From Allobosea sp. (GTDB lineage: Bacteria > Pseudomonadota > Alphaproteobacteria > Rhizobiales > Beijerinckiaceae), in NCBI RefSeq assembly GCF_017308015.1, contig NZ_JAFKFW010000009.1, positions 103,508 to 167,507 of the forward strand: a stretch of DNA of 64,000 nucleotides, read 5' to 3'. The notes beneath the pieces were generated by a model. It was given only the letters and a program-made list of their open reading frames with translations. It had not been told where the DNA came from and ran no database searches. Shown here one piece after another: positions 38,554 to 47,404 of the stretch. Position numbers and translations under genes: made by a program. Each line of letters opens with the position of its first letter. Within the stretch, counting starts at the first letter, position 1.

Positions 38554-40019
38554 CCCGCCTCTCCGTTTCCAGCCTCACCAGCCTGCCGGCCTCGGTCCGC
38601 CGCCCGGCCTATGACCGCGCGGCGCTCAAGCCCGGTATCGTCCATCTCGGCCTCGGCGCCTTCGCCCGCGGCCATCTCGCCGAATATACCGAGGACGCGC
38701 TGGAGAAGCGTTTCAGTGCCTGGGGCATTGTCGGCGCCAGCCTCCAGCGCCCCGACCAGCGCGACCGGCTGAAGCCGCAGGACGGGCTCTATACCCTGCT
38801 CAAGCTCGCCCCGACCGGGCCGGAGTTGCGCGTCATCGGCTCGGTGCTCGACGTCCTCGTCGCGCCCGAAAACCCCTCGGCACTCATCGCGCGGCTGGCA
38901 GCACCCGAGACCCGCATCGTCTCGCTCACCGTCACCGAGAAAGGCTATTGCCACGACCCGGCAACCGGCCGCCTCAAGGCCGATCATCCCGATATCGTCC
39001 ACGACCTCGCCAACCCGAAGGCGCCGCGCTCTGCCGTCGGCATCCTCGTCGCCGGGTTGAAGGCGCGCCGCGATGCCGGGCTCGGGCCGTTCACCGCGCT
39101 CTGCTGCGACAACCTGCCCTCCAACGGCCATGTCCTGCGCGGTCTCGTCCGCGATTTCGCAGCGCTGACCGATGACAAGCTGGCCGCCTGGATCGAGGCC
39201 AACGGCGCCTTCCCGGCGACCATGGTCGACCGCATCGTGCCGGCGACGACCGAGGCCGATATCGCCGAAGTCACCCGGCTGACCGGGCTGGAGGACGCCG
39301 CCCCCGTCATCGGCGAGCCATTCCGGCAATGGGCGATCGAGGATGTCTTCGCCAACGGACGCCCGGACTGGCACGAAGTCGGTGCCCAGATGGTCTCCGA
39401 GGTCGCGCCCTTCGAATTCATGAAGCTGCGCATGCTGAACGGCGCACATTCCTCGCTGGCCTATCTCGGCTATCTCGCCGGCCATGAGACAGTGGCGGAA
39501 GCCAGCGGCGATCCCGTCCTGGCCCGCTTCCTTGGCGGTCTCTGGTCCGAGATCATCCCGACCGTGCCGGCGCCGCAGGGCGTCGTGCTGGCGGATTACG
39601 CGAAGGCCCTGCTCGTCCGCTTCCAGAACCCCGCTATCCGCCACCGCACCTGGCAGATCGCCATGGACGGCTCGCAGAAGCTGCCCCAACGCCTGCTCGG
39701 CACTATTCGCGAGCGGCTGAAGGCCGGCGGCGGAATCGACCATCTCGCGCTCGGCGTCGCCGCCTGGATGCGCTACGTCACCGGCACCGACGAGAAGGGC
39801 GGCGCCATCGACGTCCGCGATCCACTGGCCGCCGAACTCAAGCGCCGCACGGAAGCCGCCGGAGGGGATGCCGCGGTGCTGGTCCGGGCGCTCACCGGCA
39901 TCGAGGCGATATTTGGAAGCGACCTGCCAGTCGACAGCCGGTTCACAAAGCCGGTGACCGCTCACCTCGCCTCGCTCCTCGACAAGGGCGCGAAGGCGGC
40001 GGCGGCCAGTCTCGGGTGA
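38550..40019 (+). CDS. uxuB: Fructuronate reductase / mannitol dehydrogenase family
   Basis: A 489-residue polyol-specific long-chain dehydrogenase. The NAD-binding start is VHLGLGAFARGHLAEY, and the catalytic Lys lies in FMKLRMLNGAHSSLAYLG with the Asn and His of the family. Because it overlaps uxaC by four bases, the substrate is most likely D-fructuronate, reduced to D-mannonate; by sequence alone mannitol 2-dehydrogenase is also possible. Start is GTG 38550 with AAGGAGG upstream. Mannonate dehydratase (uxuA) is not in the window. Confidence 0.85.
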   Translation: MTRLSVSSLTSLPASVRRPAYDRAALKPGIVHLGLGAFARGHLAEYTEDALEKRFSAWGIVGASLQRPDQRDRLKPQDGLYTLLKLAPTGPELRVIGSVLDVLVAPENPSALIARLAAPETRIVSLTVTEKGYCHDPATGRLKADHPDIVHDLANPKAPRSAVGILVAGLKARRDAGLGPFTALCCDNLPSNGHVLRGLVRDFAALTDDKLAAWIEANGAFPATMVDRIVPATTEADIAEVTRLTGLEDAAPVIGEPFRQWAIEDVFANGRPDWHEVGAQMVSEVAPFEFMKLRMLNGAHSSLAYLGYLAGHETVAEASGDPVLARFLGGLWSEIIPTVPAPQGVVLADYAKALLVRFQNPAIRHRTWQIAMDGSQKLPQRLLGTIRERLKAGGGIDHLALGVAAWMRYVTGTDEKGGAIDVRDPLAAELKRRTEAAGGDAAVLVRALTGIEAIFGSDLPVDSRFTKPVTAHLASLLDKGAKAAAASLG

Positions 40020-40026
40020 GTTTGCA

Positions 40027-40059
40027 CCGTCATGCTCGGGGCAATGCCGAGCATGACGG
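40027..40059. repeat. Perfect 13-bp inverted repeat after uxuB
   Basis: CCGTCATGCTCGG and CCGAGCATGACGG form a perfect 13-bp stem with a 7-base loop, seven bases after the uxuB stop. The same arm sequence recurs at 60723-60803. It may act as a terminator or mRNA stabiliser. Confidence 0.7.
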
Positions 40060-40102
40060 CTAGGCCTTGATCCGCGCCGGTATCCGAAGCCACATAGGCG
40101 CG

Positions 40103-40930
40103 ATGCTTCGCGCGCTCGTCCTCGCCTTCTCCCTCCTCACCACCGCCACGGCCCTGGCACAGGAGCCGCCGCGCATCGCCATTCCCAATCTCTGGGACCC
40201 GCGCATCCGGCTCGACCGGCCGGAGCCCGGCCCGCCGCGCGTCGTGCGCTTCCTCGCCGATGACGATTACCCGCCCTTCCATTTCGCCGCGCCGGACGGT
40301 GCACTGACGGGCTTCTCCGTCGAACTCTCCCGTGCCGTCTGCGACAAGCTGGCCTGGACCTGCACAATCCAGCCGCGACGCTTCGATACGCTGGCCGACT
40401 CGCTGGCCGAGGGCCGAGGTGACGTGCTGGCCGCTGCGATGAACCTGACTCCGGCCCTGCGCGAGCGCTTTGCGGCCAGCCATCTCTATTTTCGGGCCCC
40501 GGCGCGGTTCATCACCACACGTGGCAACGCCCGCGCAGCGCTCGACGGAACCGCTCTGCAGGGGCGACGCGTCGCGGTCGTCTCCGGCACGGCCCATCAG
40601 GCCTTCCTCGACCAGCTCATGCCTTTCGTGCAGCGCCGCGAGAGCGCCAATCTCAACGCGGCGATCGCAGCGCTCCGCAGCGGCGAGGCGGAGTATGTCT
40701 TCGGCGACGGCGTCTCTCTGTCGCTGGCGCTCGCCGGCAGCGGCGGCGAGTTCGCCTTCTCGGGCGGGCCCTATCTCGAAAGCCGCTATTTCGGCGAAGG
40801 TGTCGCCTTCCTGCTGCGCAAGGACGACCCCGCCCTGAAGCGCGCCATCGACTACGCGCTGCAGGGTCTCTGGGACGACGGGACTTACGCCCGCCTCTAT
40901 CTGCGCTTCTTCCCGGTCAGCCCGTACTGA
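40103..40930 (+). CDS. Extracellular solute-binding protein, family 3
   Basis: A 275-residue periplasmic protein with a signal peptide ending TATALAQ (about residue 20). The mature part shows DDYPPFHFAAPDGALTGFSVEL and VFGDGVSLSLALAGSGG, the amino-acid-binding fold of HisJ/GlnH. No permease or ATPase is adjacent, so it is an orphan binding protein that either serves a distant transporter or acts as a sensor. The start ATG 40103 gives a proper signal peptide; the frame opens from 40067. Confidence 0.83.
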   Translation: MLRALVLAFSLLTTATALAQEPPRIAIPNLWDPRIRLDRPEPGPPRVVRFLADDDYPPFHFAAPDGALTGFSVELSRAVCDKLAWTCTIQPRRFDTLADSLAEGRGDVLAAAMNLTPALRERFAASHLYFRAPARFITTRGNARAALDGTALQGRRVAVVSGTAHQAFLDQLMPFVQRRESANLNAAIAALRSGEAEYVFGDGVSLSLALAGSGGEFAFSGGPYLESRYFGEGVAFLLRKDDPALKRAIDYALQGLWDDGTYARLYLRFFPVSPY

Positions 40931-41001
40931 GGCACGGAATCCCGCCGTCGTTCCAGGCCTTTGCGCAGCAATGAGCTCGGAATGACGATGAGATAATGGC
41001 C

Positions 41002-42153
41002 TTACGGCGCGTTGCTGGCCAGTGCCTGCTTCGCCACGGCGGCGAGCCAACCGGACGCCGCTGGCAGGATCGCGTCGTTGAAATCGTATCGGTCGTTGTG
41101 CAAGGCACCGCCGTCGACCACAGGGCCATTGCCCATCCAGATATAGCAGCCTGGGCGCTTCTCGAGGAAATAGGCGAAATCCTCGCCCGTCGTGCTCGCC
41201 TTCATGTCGCGCCGGACGGGCAGCCCCGCGGCCTCTCCGGCAGCGGCAGCCATGTCCTCTTCCGCTGCCGTGTTGATCGTGGCGACGCCATAGTTGTATT
41301 CGACGGCCGCCGTCATCTCGAAGGTCGCCGCGATGTTCTCGGCAATCCCCTTGAGCCGGGTCAGCAAACGCTCGCGCACCGCCGGCACGAAGGTACGGAA
41401 CGTACCCTCGATGAAGACATTGGTCGGAATCTGGTTGGAGGCAAGGCCGCCATGCACCTGGCCGATCGAAACCACGGCCGATTCCATCGGGTCAACATTG
41501 CGCGAGACGATCGTCTGCAACGCCACGATGAGATGGCCCATCTCCACGCTCGGGTCATGGCTCTGCTCGGGCAGGGCCGCATGGCCGGCCTTGCCGGTCA
41601 GCGTGATCTTGAAGCGTCCTGCCTCGGACATCACTGGCCCGCGGTGCACGGCGACGGTACCAGCCTCAAGCCCCGGCCAGTTATGCAGCGCGAAGACGCG
41701 CTCCATCGGGAAACGCTCCAGAACGCCGTCGGCGAGCATGGCGAGCGCGCCGCCCGTCCCCTCCTCCGCCGGCTGGAAGACGAACTGCACCGTGCCGCTC
41801 CAGCCCTCGTCGGCCTTGAGCAAGGCCGCCGCGCCGAGCAGCGAAGTGGTGTGCCCGTCATGGCCGCAGGCATGCATCACATTCGGTGTCTTCGACTTGT
41901 AGGGAACGTCGTTGACCTCCTGGATCGGCAGCGCGTCCATGTCGGCGCGCAGGCCCACCGTGCGCTCGGACGAGCCGCGCGTCAGCGTCGCGACCACGCC
42001 ATGGCCGCCGACATTCGCGACGAAGGGCACGCCGAGCTCGGTCAGCTTCTCCTGCACGAAGGCGCTGGTCATCTTCTCGTGGCGCCCGAGTTCGGGATGG
42101 GCGTGAAGATGTCGTCGCCAGGCGGTCAGCTTGTCGAGCAGGTCGCGGTCCAA
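41002..42153 (-). CDS. M20 family amidohydrolase (hippurate/IAA-amino acid hydrolase type)
   Basis: A 383-residue metallo-amidohydrolase. Metal ligands appear in HACGHDGHT, QPAEEGTGG, ALHNWPG and near the end in TGEDFAYFLEKRPG; the WRRHLHAHPELG start is typical. It cleaves N-acyl amino acids such as hippurate or indoleacetyl conjugates. The start is TTG 42153 with AAAGGA eight bases upstream. It is divergent from lysK, and the shared gap holds two 15-bp inverted repeats. Confidence 0.9.
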   Translation of the reverse strand: MDRDLLDKLTAWRRHLHAHPELGRHEKMTSAFVQEKLTELGVPFVANVGGHGVVATLTRGSSERTVGLRADMDALPIQEVNDVPYKSKTPNVMHACGHDGHTTSLLGAAALLKADEGWSGTVQFVFQPAEEGTGGALAMLADGVLERFPMERVFALHNWPGLEAGTVAVHRGPVMSEAGRFKITLTGKAGHAALPEQSHDPSVEMGHLIVALQTIVSRNVDPMESAVVSIGQVHGGLASNQIPTNVFIEGTFRTFVPAVRERLLTRLKGIAENIAATFEMTAAVEYNYGVATINTAAEEDMAAAAGEAAGLPVRRDMKASTTGEDFAYFLEKRPGCYIWMGNGPVVDGGALHNDRYDFNDAILPAASGWLAAVAKQALASNAP

Positions 42154-42296
42154 GGCGGCATCCTTTCAAGACGTAGTCAAACTGGAAAAAGGCGAGTGCG
42201 ACCCTATACCGCCACAGCAGACCGGCAAGGCGCTTTGCGCGAGGGCCGCACCCTCGTTTGCCGCATTTCAAGCGCTCTCGCGCATTGACGGCGACC

Positions 42297-42342
42297 TTCG
42301 CAATCTGCGAAAGCCCGCAAACGACAGTTCGCAGATTGCGAA
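42297..42342. promoter_or_regulatory. Paired 15-bp inverted repeats upstream of lysK
   Basis: TTCGCAATCTGCGAA (42297-42311) and TTCGCAGATTGCGAA (42328-42342) are exact reverse complements of each other and each is itself a palindrome TTCGCA-N3-TGCGAA. Start-to-start distance is 31 bases, about three helical turns, so two dimers would bind the same DNA face. The second site ends 38 bases before the lysK ATG. Confidence 0.65.
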
Positions 42343-42380
42343 CTCGCAGCCCGCCAGACGTGGAGAGGATACCCGCCCAA

Positions 42381-44090
42381 ATGCCCGCCTTCGACGCAGC
42401 CCTCGTTGACGCCGCCCAGCGTTCGGCCGCCTGGCCGTTCGAGGAGGCGCGCAAGCTCGTGGCCCGCATCGAGAAATCCGGCAAGAAATCGGTGATCTTC
42501 GAAACCGGCTACGGCCCCTCGGGTCTGCCGCATATCGGCACCTTCGGCGAGGTCGCGCGCACCTCGATGGTCCGCCACGCCTTCCAGGTGCTGACCGGCA
42601 ACACGATCCCGACCCGGCTCGTCGCCTTCTCCGACGACATGGACGGCTTGCGCAAGGTGCCGGACAACGTGCCGAACAAGGAGCTGCTCGCTGCCAATCT
42701 CGGCAAGCCGCTGACCGAGGTGCCTGACCCGTTCGGCACGCATGATTCGTTCGGCCGGCACAACAATGCGCGGCTCTGCGCCTTCCTCGACAGCTTCGGC
42801 TTCGACTACGAGTTCAAGTCCTCGACCGACTCGTACCGCGCCGGCGAGTTCGACGCGACGCTGCTCAAGATGCTCGCCCGCTACGACGCCATGATGAAGA
42901 TCATGCTGCCGACGCTGCGCGAGGAGCGGGCCGCGACCTATTCGCCCTTCTTGCCGATCCATCCGAGGACGCGCGTCGTCATGCAGGTGCCGATCGACGA
43001 GGTCGATGTCGAGGCCGGCACCATCGCCTGGACCGATCCGCAGACGAAGGAGCGCTTCGTATCCCCGGTCACTGGCGGCCATGTGAAGCTCCAGTGGAAG
43101 CCGGACTGGGCGATGCGCTGGGTCGCGCTCGGCGTCGATTACGAGATGGCCGGCAAGGACCTGATCGACTCCGTCAAGGTCTCCTCGCAGATCGCCCGCG
43201 CGCTCGACGGCACCCCGCCGGAGGGCTTCAACTACGAGCTCTTCCTGGACGAGCAGGGCCAGAAAATCTCGAAGTCGAAGGGCAACGGCCTGACGATCGA
43301 GGAATGGCTGACCTATGGCCCGCCGGAGAGCCTCGCGCTCTACATGTTCCAGCGCCCGCGCGAGGCCAAGAAGCTGCATTTCGACGTGATCCCGCGCGCG
43401 GTCGACGAGTATCTCCAGTTCCTCGGCGGTTACGAGAAGCAGGATTGGAAGAACCGGCTCGGCAATCCGGTCTGGCACATCCATGCCGGCAACCCGCCTT
43501 CGCCGGAGGTTATCGCCTCGGGCGAGGGCGATAACGCGGTTCGCACGCAGGTCACCTTCGGCCTGCTGATGAACCTCGTCGCCGTCGCGAATTCCGAGGA
43601 CAAGGCTGTGCTCTGGGGCTTCCTCCAGCGCTATGCGCCGGGCATGTCGCCGGAAACCCATCCGCGCCTCGATGCGCTGGTCGGCTATGCGATCGCCTAT
43701 TTCCGCGACTTCGTGAAGCCGGCGAAAAGCTATCGCCCAGCCGACGAGGTCGAGCGCGACGCCTTCACCAAGCTCGACGCTGCCTTGGCCGCTCTGCCGG
43801 CCGATCCGACGCCCGAGATGGTGCAGGACACCGCTCTGGACGTGGCCCGCGCCATCCCGCGTTACCAGAACCTCACAGCCAAGAACGCGACGCCGGAGCG
43901 ACCGGGCGTGTCCGGCGACTGGTGGAAGGCGATCTATCAGGTGATGTTCGGCGAGGATCAGGGCCCGCGCTTCGGCTCCTTCGCCGCGATCTATGGCCTG
44001 CCCAACACCCGCGCCCTGATCGCCAAGGCGCTGGCCGGCGATCTCGTGCGCGAACACGCCACTTTTCTTGCCGCGCGCAAAGCCGGCTGA
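42381..44090 (+). CDS. lysK: Lysyl-tRNA synthetase, class I
   Basis: A 569-residue class I LysRS, the archaeal-type enzyme that replaces class II LysS in alphaproteobacteria. The HIGH-like signature is PHIGT (residues 50-54) in [15 protein letters not shown] and the KMSKS-like one is KISKSKG (about residue 295). The frame is open back to 42258, but that part runs through the inverted repeats; ATG 42381 follows GGAGAGG and gives the usual N terminus. The GlcD-like gene follows after 19 bases. Confidence 0.95.
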   Translation: MPAFDAALVDAAQRSAAWPFEEARKLVARIEKSGKKSVIFETGYGPSGLPHIGTFGEVARTSMVRHAFQVLTGNTIPTRLVAFSDDMDGLRKVPDNVPNKELLAANLGKPLTEVPDPFGTHDSFGRHNNARLCAFLDSFGFDYEFKSSTDSYRAGEFDATLLKMLARYDAMMKIMLPTLREERAATYSPFLPIHPRTRVVMQVPIDEVDVEAGTIAWTDPQTKERFVSPVTGGHVKLQWKPDWAMRWVALGVDYEMAGKDLIDSVKVSSQIARALDGTPPEGFNYELFLDEQGQKISKSKGNGLTIEEWLTYGPPESLALYMFQRPREAKKLHFDVIPRAVDEYLQFLGGYEKQDWKNRLGNPVWHIHAGNPPSPEVIASGEGDNAVRTQVTFGLLMNLVAVANSEDKAVLWGFLQRYAPGMSPETHPRLDALVGYAIAYFRDFVKPAKSYRPADEVERDAFTKLDAALAALPADPTPEMVQDTALDVARAIPRYQNLTAKNATPERPGVSGDWWKAIYQVMFGEDQGPRFGSFAAIYGLPNTRALIAKALAGDLVREHATFLAARKAG

Positions 44091-44109
44091 CGCGCTGACG
44101 GAGCCTGCC

Positions 44110-45495
44110 ATGACCATTCCCGACGACGCGCTCGCGGCGCTGACGGAGGTGGTCGGCTCCGGCGGCCTGCGCAGCGGCGAGGCCATCCCCGCCCGCAACC
44201 GCAAGGACGCTTCGAAGACGACAGAGGGCCTCCCGGCCCTCCTCGTCATGCCCAGGACGACCGAGGAGGTCGCCGGGGTGCTCGCGATCTGCTCGCGGCA
44301 CGCGCTCCCCGTCGTCGTCCAGGGCGGCATGACGGGCCTGGCCGGCGGCGCCGCACCGCAGGCCGGCGAGATCGCCCTCTCGCTGGAAAAGATGAACGGC
44401 GTCGAGGAAATCGACCCGGTGGCGCGGACGATGACCGTGCTGGCCGGCACGCCGCTCGCGATCGTGCAGGAGAAAGCCGCGGCTGCCGGCTTCCTCTATG
44501 GCGTCGATCTCGGCGCGCGCGGGACCTGCACCATCGGCGGCAATGTCGCCACCAATGCCGGCGGCGTGCAGGTGCTGCGCTACGGCATGACCCGCCGCAA
44601 CGTGCTCGGGCTCGAAGCCGTGATGGCCGACGGCCGCATCGTCAGCCACCTCGCGAAGGTGGTGAAGAACAATGCCGGCTATGACTGGACGCAGCTCTTC
44701 ATCGGCAGCGAGGGCACGCTCGGCGTCGTCACCCGCGTGCTGCTGGCGCTGCAGCCGGCGGTGGCCGGCACGCAGACCGCGCTCTGCGCCGCCGGCAGCG
44801 TCGCCAAGGCGCTCGCGGTGCTCAACCGCCTCGAAGCCCGGCTCGGCGGCGGCCTGCTCGCCTTCGAGGCGATGTGGCCGGAATACATGAAGGCGGCCAC
44901 CGAACAGGGCGGCTTGCCCATTCCCTTTGCCGGCGAGCCTGAAGTCACGCTCGTCGTCGAGGCAGCGATGGGTCCGGGCAGCACGGGCGAGGAGACTTTC
45001 GCGGAGGCGCTTGCCGAGATGGCGGAGGAAGGCCTGCTGGACGATGCGCTGATCGCGCAGTCCGGCCGTGACCGGCAGCGCTTCTGGGCCTATCGCGAGG
45101 CCAACTACGAGTTTTACCGCGACCTGCCACCCGGCATCCATTTCGACGTCAGTATTCCCCTGGGAGTCATGGAGGATGCCGTCTCACTGCTGCGCCAGCG
45201 GGTGAAGGTTCGCAGCAGCACGGCCTTTGCGATCGTCTACGGCCATCTGGCCGACAGCAACCTGCATCTCTCGATTCTCGACGAGACCGGCGATCTCTCG
45301 GGCTTTGCCGAGATCGTCTACGAATTGGTCCGCGAGAAGCAGGGCAGCATCTCGGCCGAACACGGTGTCGGCGTGCTGAAGCGGGCCTATCTCGGCATGA
45401 GTCGCTCGGATGCCGAATTGGCGCTGATGACGACGCTGAAGCGAACGCTCGACCCGGGCAACATCCTGAACCGCGGGCGCATCCTGCCGGCCTGA
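44110..45495 (+). CDS. FAD-binding oxidoreductase, GlcD / D-2-hydroxyglutarate dehydrogenase type
   Basis: A 461-residue vanillyl-alcohol-oxidase-family flavoprotein. The FAD-binding half shows VVVQGGMTGLAGGA, GARGTCTIGGNVATNAGG and FIGSEGTLGVVT; the C-terminal half has YGHLADSNLHLSI and SAEHGVGVLKRAYL. It oxidises a D-2-hydroxyacid such as glycolate, lactate or 2-hydroxyglutarate. No glcE/glcF partners are present, favouring a stand-alone D-2-hydroxyglutarate or lactate enzyme. GGAG lies six bases before ATG 44110; probably co-transcribed with lysK. Confidence 0.87.
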   Translation: MTIPDDALAALTEVVGSGGLRSGEAIPARNRKDASKTTEGLPALLVMPRTTEEVAGVLAICSRHALPVVVQGGMTGLAGGAAPQAGEIALSLEKMNGVEEIDPVARTMTVLAGTPLAIVQEKAAAAGFLYGVDLGARGTCTIGGNVATNAGGVQVLRYGMTRRNVLGLEAVMADGRIVSHLAKVVKNNAGYDWTQLFIGSEGTLGVVTRVLLALQPAVAGTQTALCAAGSVAKALAVLNRLEARLGGGLLAFEAMWPEYMKAATEQGGLPIPFAGEPEVTLVVEAAMGPGSTGEETFAEALAEMAEEGLLDDALIAQSGRDRQRFWAYREANYEFYRDLPPGIHFDVSIPLGVMEDAVSLLRQRVKVRSSTAFAIVYGHLADSNLHLSILDETGDLSGFAEIVYELVREKQGSISAEHGVGVLKRAYLGMSRSDAELALMTTLKRTLDPGNILNRGRILPA

Positions 45496-45573
45496 CAGGT
45501 GGCGCTCGGCTATGGCGCCGGGACGGCGCCTCTGCCAGACTCGGAACCGTGACGGATCATGGAGGCGCGGGAC

Positions 45574-46266
45574 ATGGTCGACGAGATGACGCCTGACCAG
45601 GCGATCGAGCGGGCCATCCGCTCGCGCCGCGCCATCCGAGCCTTCCTGCCCGCCCCGGTAGAACCCGCACTCCTCCGCCGGCTGATCGACCTCGCCGCGC
45701 AGGCGCCTTCCGGCACCAATATGCAGCCCTGGAAACTCCGGGTGATCGGGCCGCAGACGCGGGCTCGCCTCGAAGGCGCGCTTCTCGCCGCGCTCGAAAC
45801 CGGCGGGCGCCCGGGCGTTGAGGAATACCGCTATTATCCCGCGCAGTTCCGCGAGCCCTATCTGGCGCGGCGCCGCAAGGTCGGATGGGACCTTTACAGC
45901 CTGCTCGGCGTGGTGAGGGGCGATACCGAAGGCATGAAGCGCCAGACTGCCGCGAACCTGCGCTTCTTCGATGCCCCTGTCGCGCTGATGCTGACCATCG
46001 ATCGCGATCTGGAGATCGGCTCCTGGCTCGATCTCGGCATGTTCATCCAGACCCTGCTGATCGCGGCGCAAGGCCATGGCCTCGATTCCTGCCCGCAGGC
46101 GATCTTCGCGCAGTTTCACCCAATCGTGCGGCACGAGCTTGCGATCCCCCAGGATGAGGTCGTGGTCTGCGGCATCGCCATCGGCAAGGCCGATCCTGAC
46201 GCGCCCGCCAACCGCCTGGCGCCCGAGCGCGAGCCGGTCGAGAGCTTCACGAGCTGGCTGGATTAA
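45574..46266 (+). CDS. Nitroreductase family protein
   Basis: A 230-residue FMN-dependent nitroreductase-fold protein. The FMN-binding RSRRAIRAFL near the N terminus, AAQAPSGTNMQPWKL, and LGMFIQTLLIAAQGHGLDSCPQ are typical of NfsA/NfsB-like enzymes. It reduces nitro-aromatics or quinones with NAD(P)H. GGAGG eight bases upstream favours ATG 45574 rather than ATG 45559. It converges with the DUF808 gene, 18 bases apart. Confidence 0.88.
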   Translation: MVDEMTPDQAIERAIRSRRAIRAFLPAPVEPALLRRLIDLAAQAPSGTNMQPWKLRVIGPQTRARLEGALLAALETGGRPGVEEYRYYPAQFREPYLARRRKVGWDLYSLLGVVRGDTEGMKRQTAANLRFFDAPVALMLTIDRDLEIGSWLDLGMFIQTLLIAAQGHGLDSCPQAIFAQFHPIVRHELAIPQDEVVVCGIAIGKADPDAPANRLAPEREPVESFTSWLD

Positions 46267-46284
46267 GGTGGGTCAGACGCGGGC

Positions 46285-47328
46285 CTACGCCGCCGCGTCC
46301 CTCCCGAACAGCTTCACCACCGGCCCGACCAGCCAGTGCATCGCGATAACGGTGAGGCCGCCGACGATCACCCCGAACATGGCCGCCAGAACTGCCCCCG
46401 CCAGCCATTCGCCAGCGCCCGCCAGAACCGAGGGTAGCGCTCGCCCTGCGGCAGCCGCGAGATCATGCAACCCATGGCCGAGACTGCTGAAGCCGTATTC
46501 TTCCAACCCATGGATGATGATGCCGCCGCCGACCCAGAGCATCGCCACCGTGCCGACCACGCCGAGCAGGTTCAGGAGATGCGGCATGGCGACGACAAGA
46601 CCACGCCCCAATGGCTGCGTCAGCCGGGACAGCGCGCGGTCGAACCCACCCGCCTCCGCCGGTTCCGGCCGGCGCAATCCAAGCAGGCTCGCCACCGGTC
46701 GCTGGTTGGCGGCGAGCGCCATCCCGACATCGTCCGCCTTCACGATCAGCGCGACGACGCCATAGACCGCCACGGTGATACCGATGCCGACGATGGCGAG
46801 GACCGCTGCCTTCATCCAGAAGGACTGGTCCGACACCCCGGCGAGCGTGATCGCCATGATCTCAGCCGAGAGGATGAAATCCGTCTTGATCGCGCCGGCG
46901 ATCTTCTGCCGTTCGAGCGCGGCCGGATCGCCGGCAGCCTCGTCGGCCTTGCCCTCGCCATGGGCGCGATGCGGCAGCACCAGCTCAAGCAGCTTCTCGG
47001 CGCCCTCGAAGCAGAGGAAGACGCCGCCCGCCATCAGGAGCGGCGTGATCGCCCAGGGCGCGAACAACGCCAGCACAAGCGCGCCCGGCAGCAGGATGAG
47101 CAACTTGTTGCGCAGCGAACCCAGCGCGATCCGCCAGATGATCGGCAATTCGCGCGCCGCCGCGAAGCCGACGGCATAGCGCGGCGTCACCGCCGTATCG
47201 TCGATGACGACGCCCGCAGCCTTGGCTCCTGCCTTGCCGGCCTGTGCAACGACATCATCGACGGAGGATGCCGCGATCTTGGCGATGCCGGCGATGTCAT
47301 CCAACAGCGCAAACAGCCCCGAAGCCAA
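46285..47328 (-). CDS. DUF808 family inner-membrane protein (YedI-like)
   Basis: A 347-residue protein starting ASGLFALLDDIAGIAKIAA, the signature of DUF808/YedI, with about eight membrane segments and the conserved VDDTAVTPRYAVGF-type text (here VIDDTAVTPRYAVG) and GGVFLCFEGAEKLLE. The start is TTG 47328 behind GAGGAG. Function unknown; E. coli YedI is equally uncharacterised. Confidence 0.87.
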   Translation of the reverse strand: MASGLFALLDDIAGIAKIAASSVDDVVAQAGKAGAKAAGVVIDDTAVTPRYAVGFAAARELPIIWRIALGSLRNKLLILLPGALVLALFAPWAITPLLMAGGVFLCFEGAEKLLELVLPHRAHGEGKADEAAGDPAALERQKIAGAIKTDFILSAEIMAITLAGVSDQSFWMKAAVLAIVGIGITVAVYGVVALIVKADDVGMALAANQRPVASLLGLRRPEPAEAGGFDRALSRLTQPLGRGLVVAMPHLLNLLGVVGTVAMLWVGGGIIIHGLEEYGFSSLGHGLHDLAAAAGRALPSVLAGAGEWLAGAVLAAMFGVIVGGLTVIAMHWLVGPVVKLFGRDAAA

Positions 47329-47404
47329 ACGGCTCTCCTCGAAACATGATCGTATCAGGGGAGGATAGAGCGCTTTTCGCTCATCACAATGACAGCGCGC
47401 CGCG

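Noticed and set aside
42204-44450. Leftward open frame of 748 codons opposite lysK
   Set aside because: Antisense shadow of a certain gene with no recognisable protein motif.
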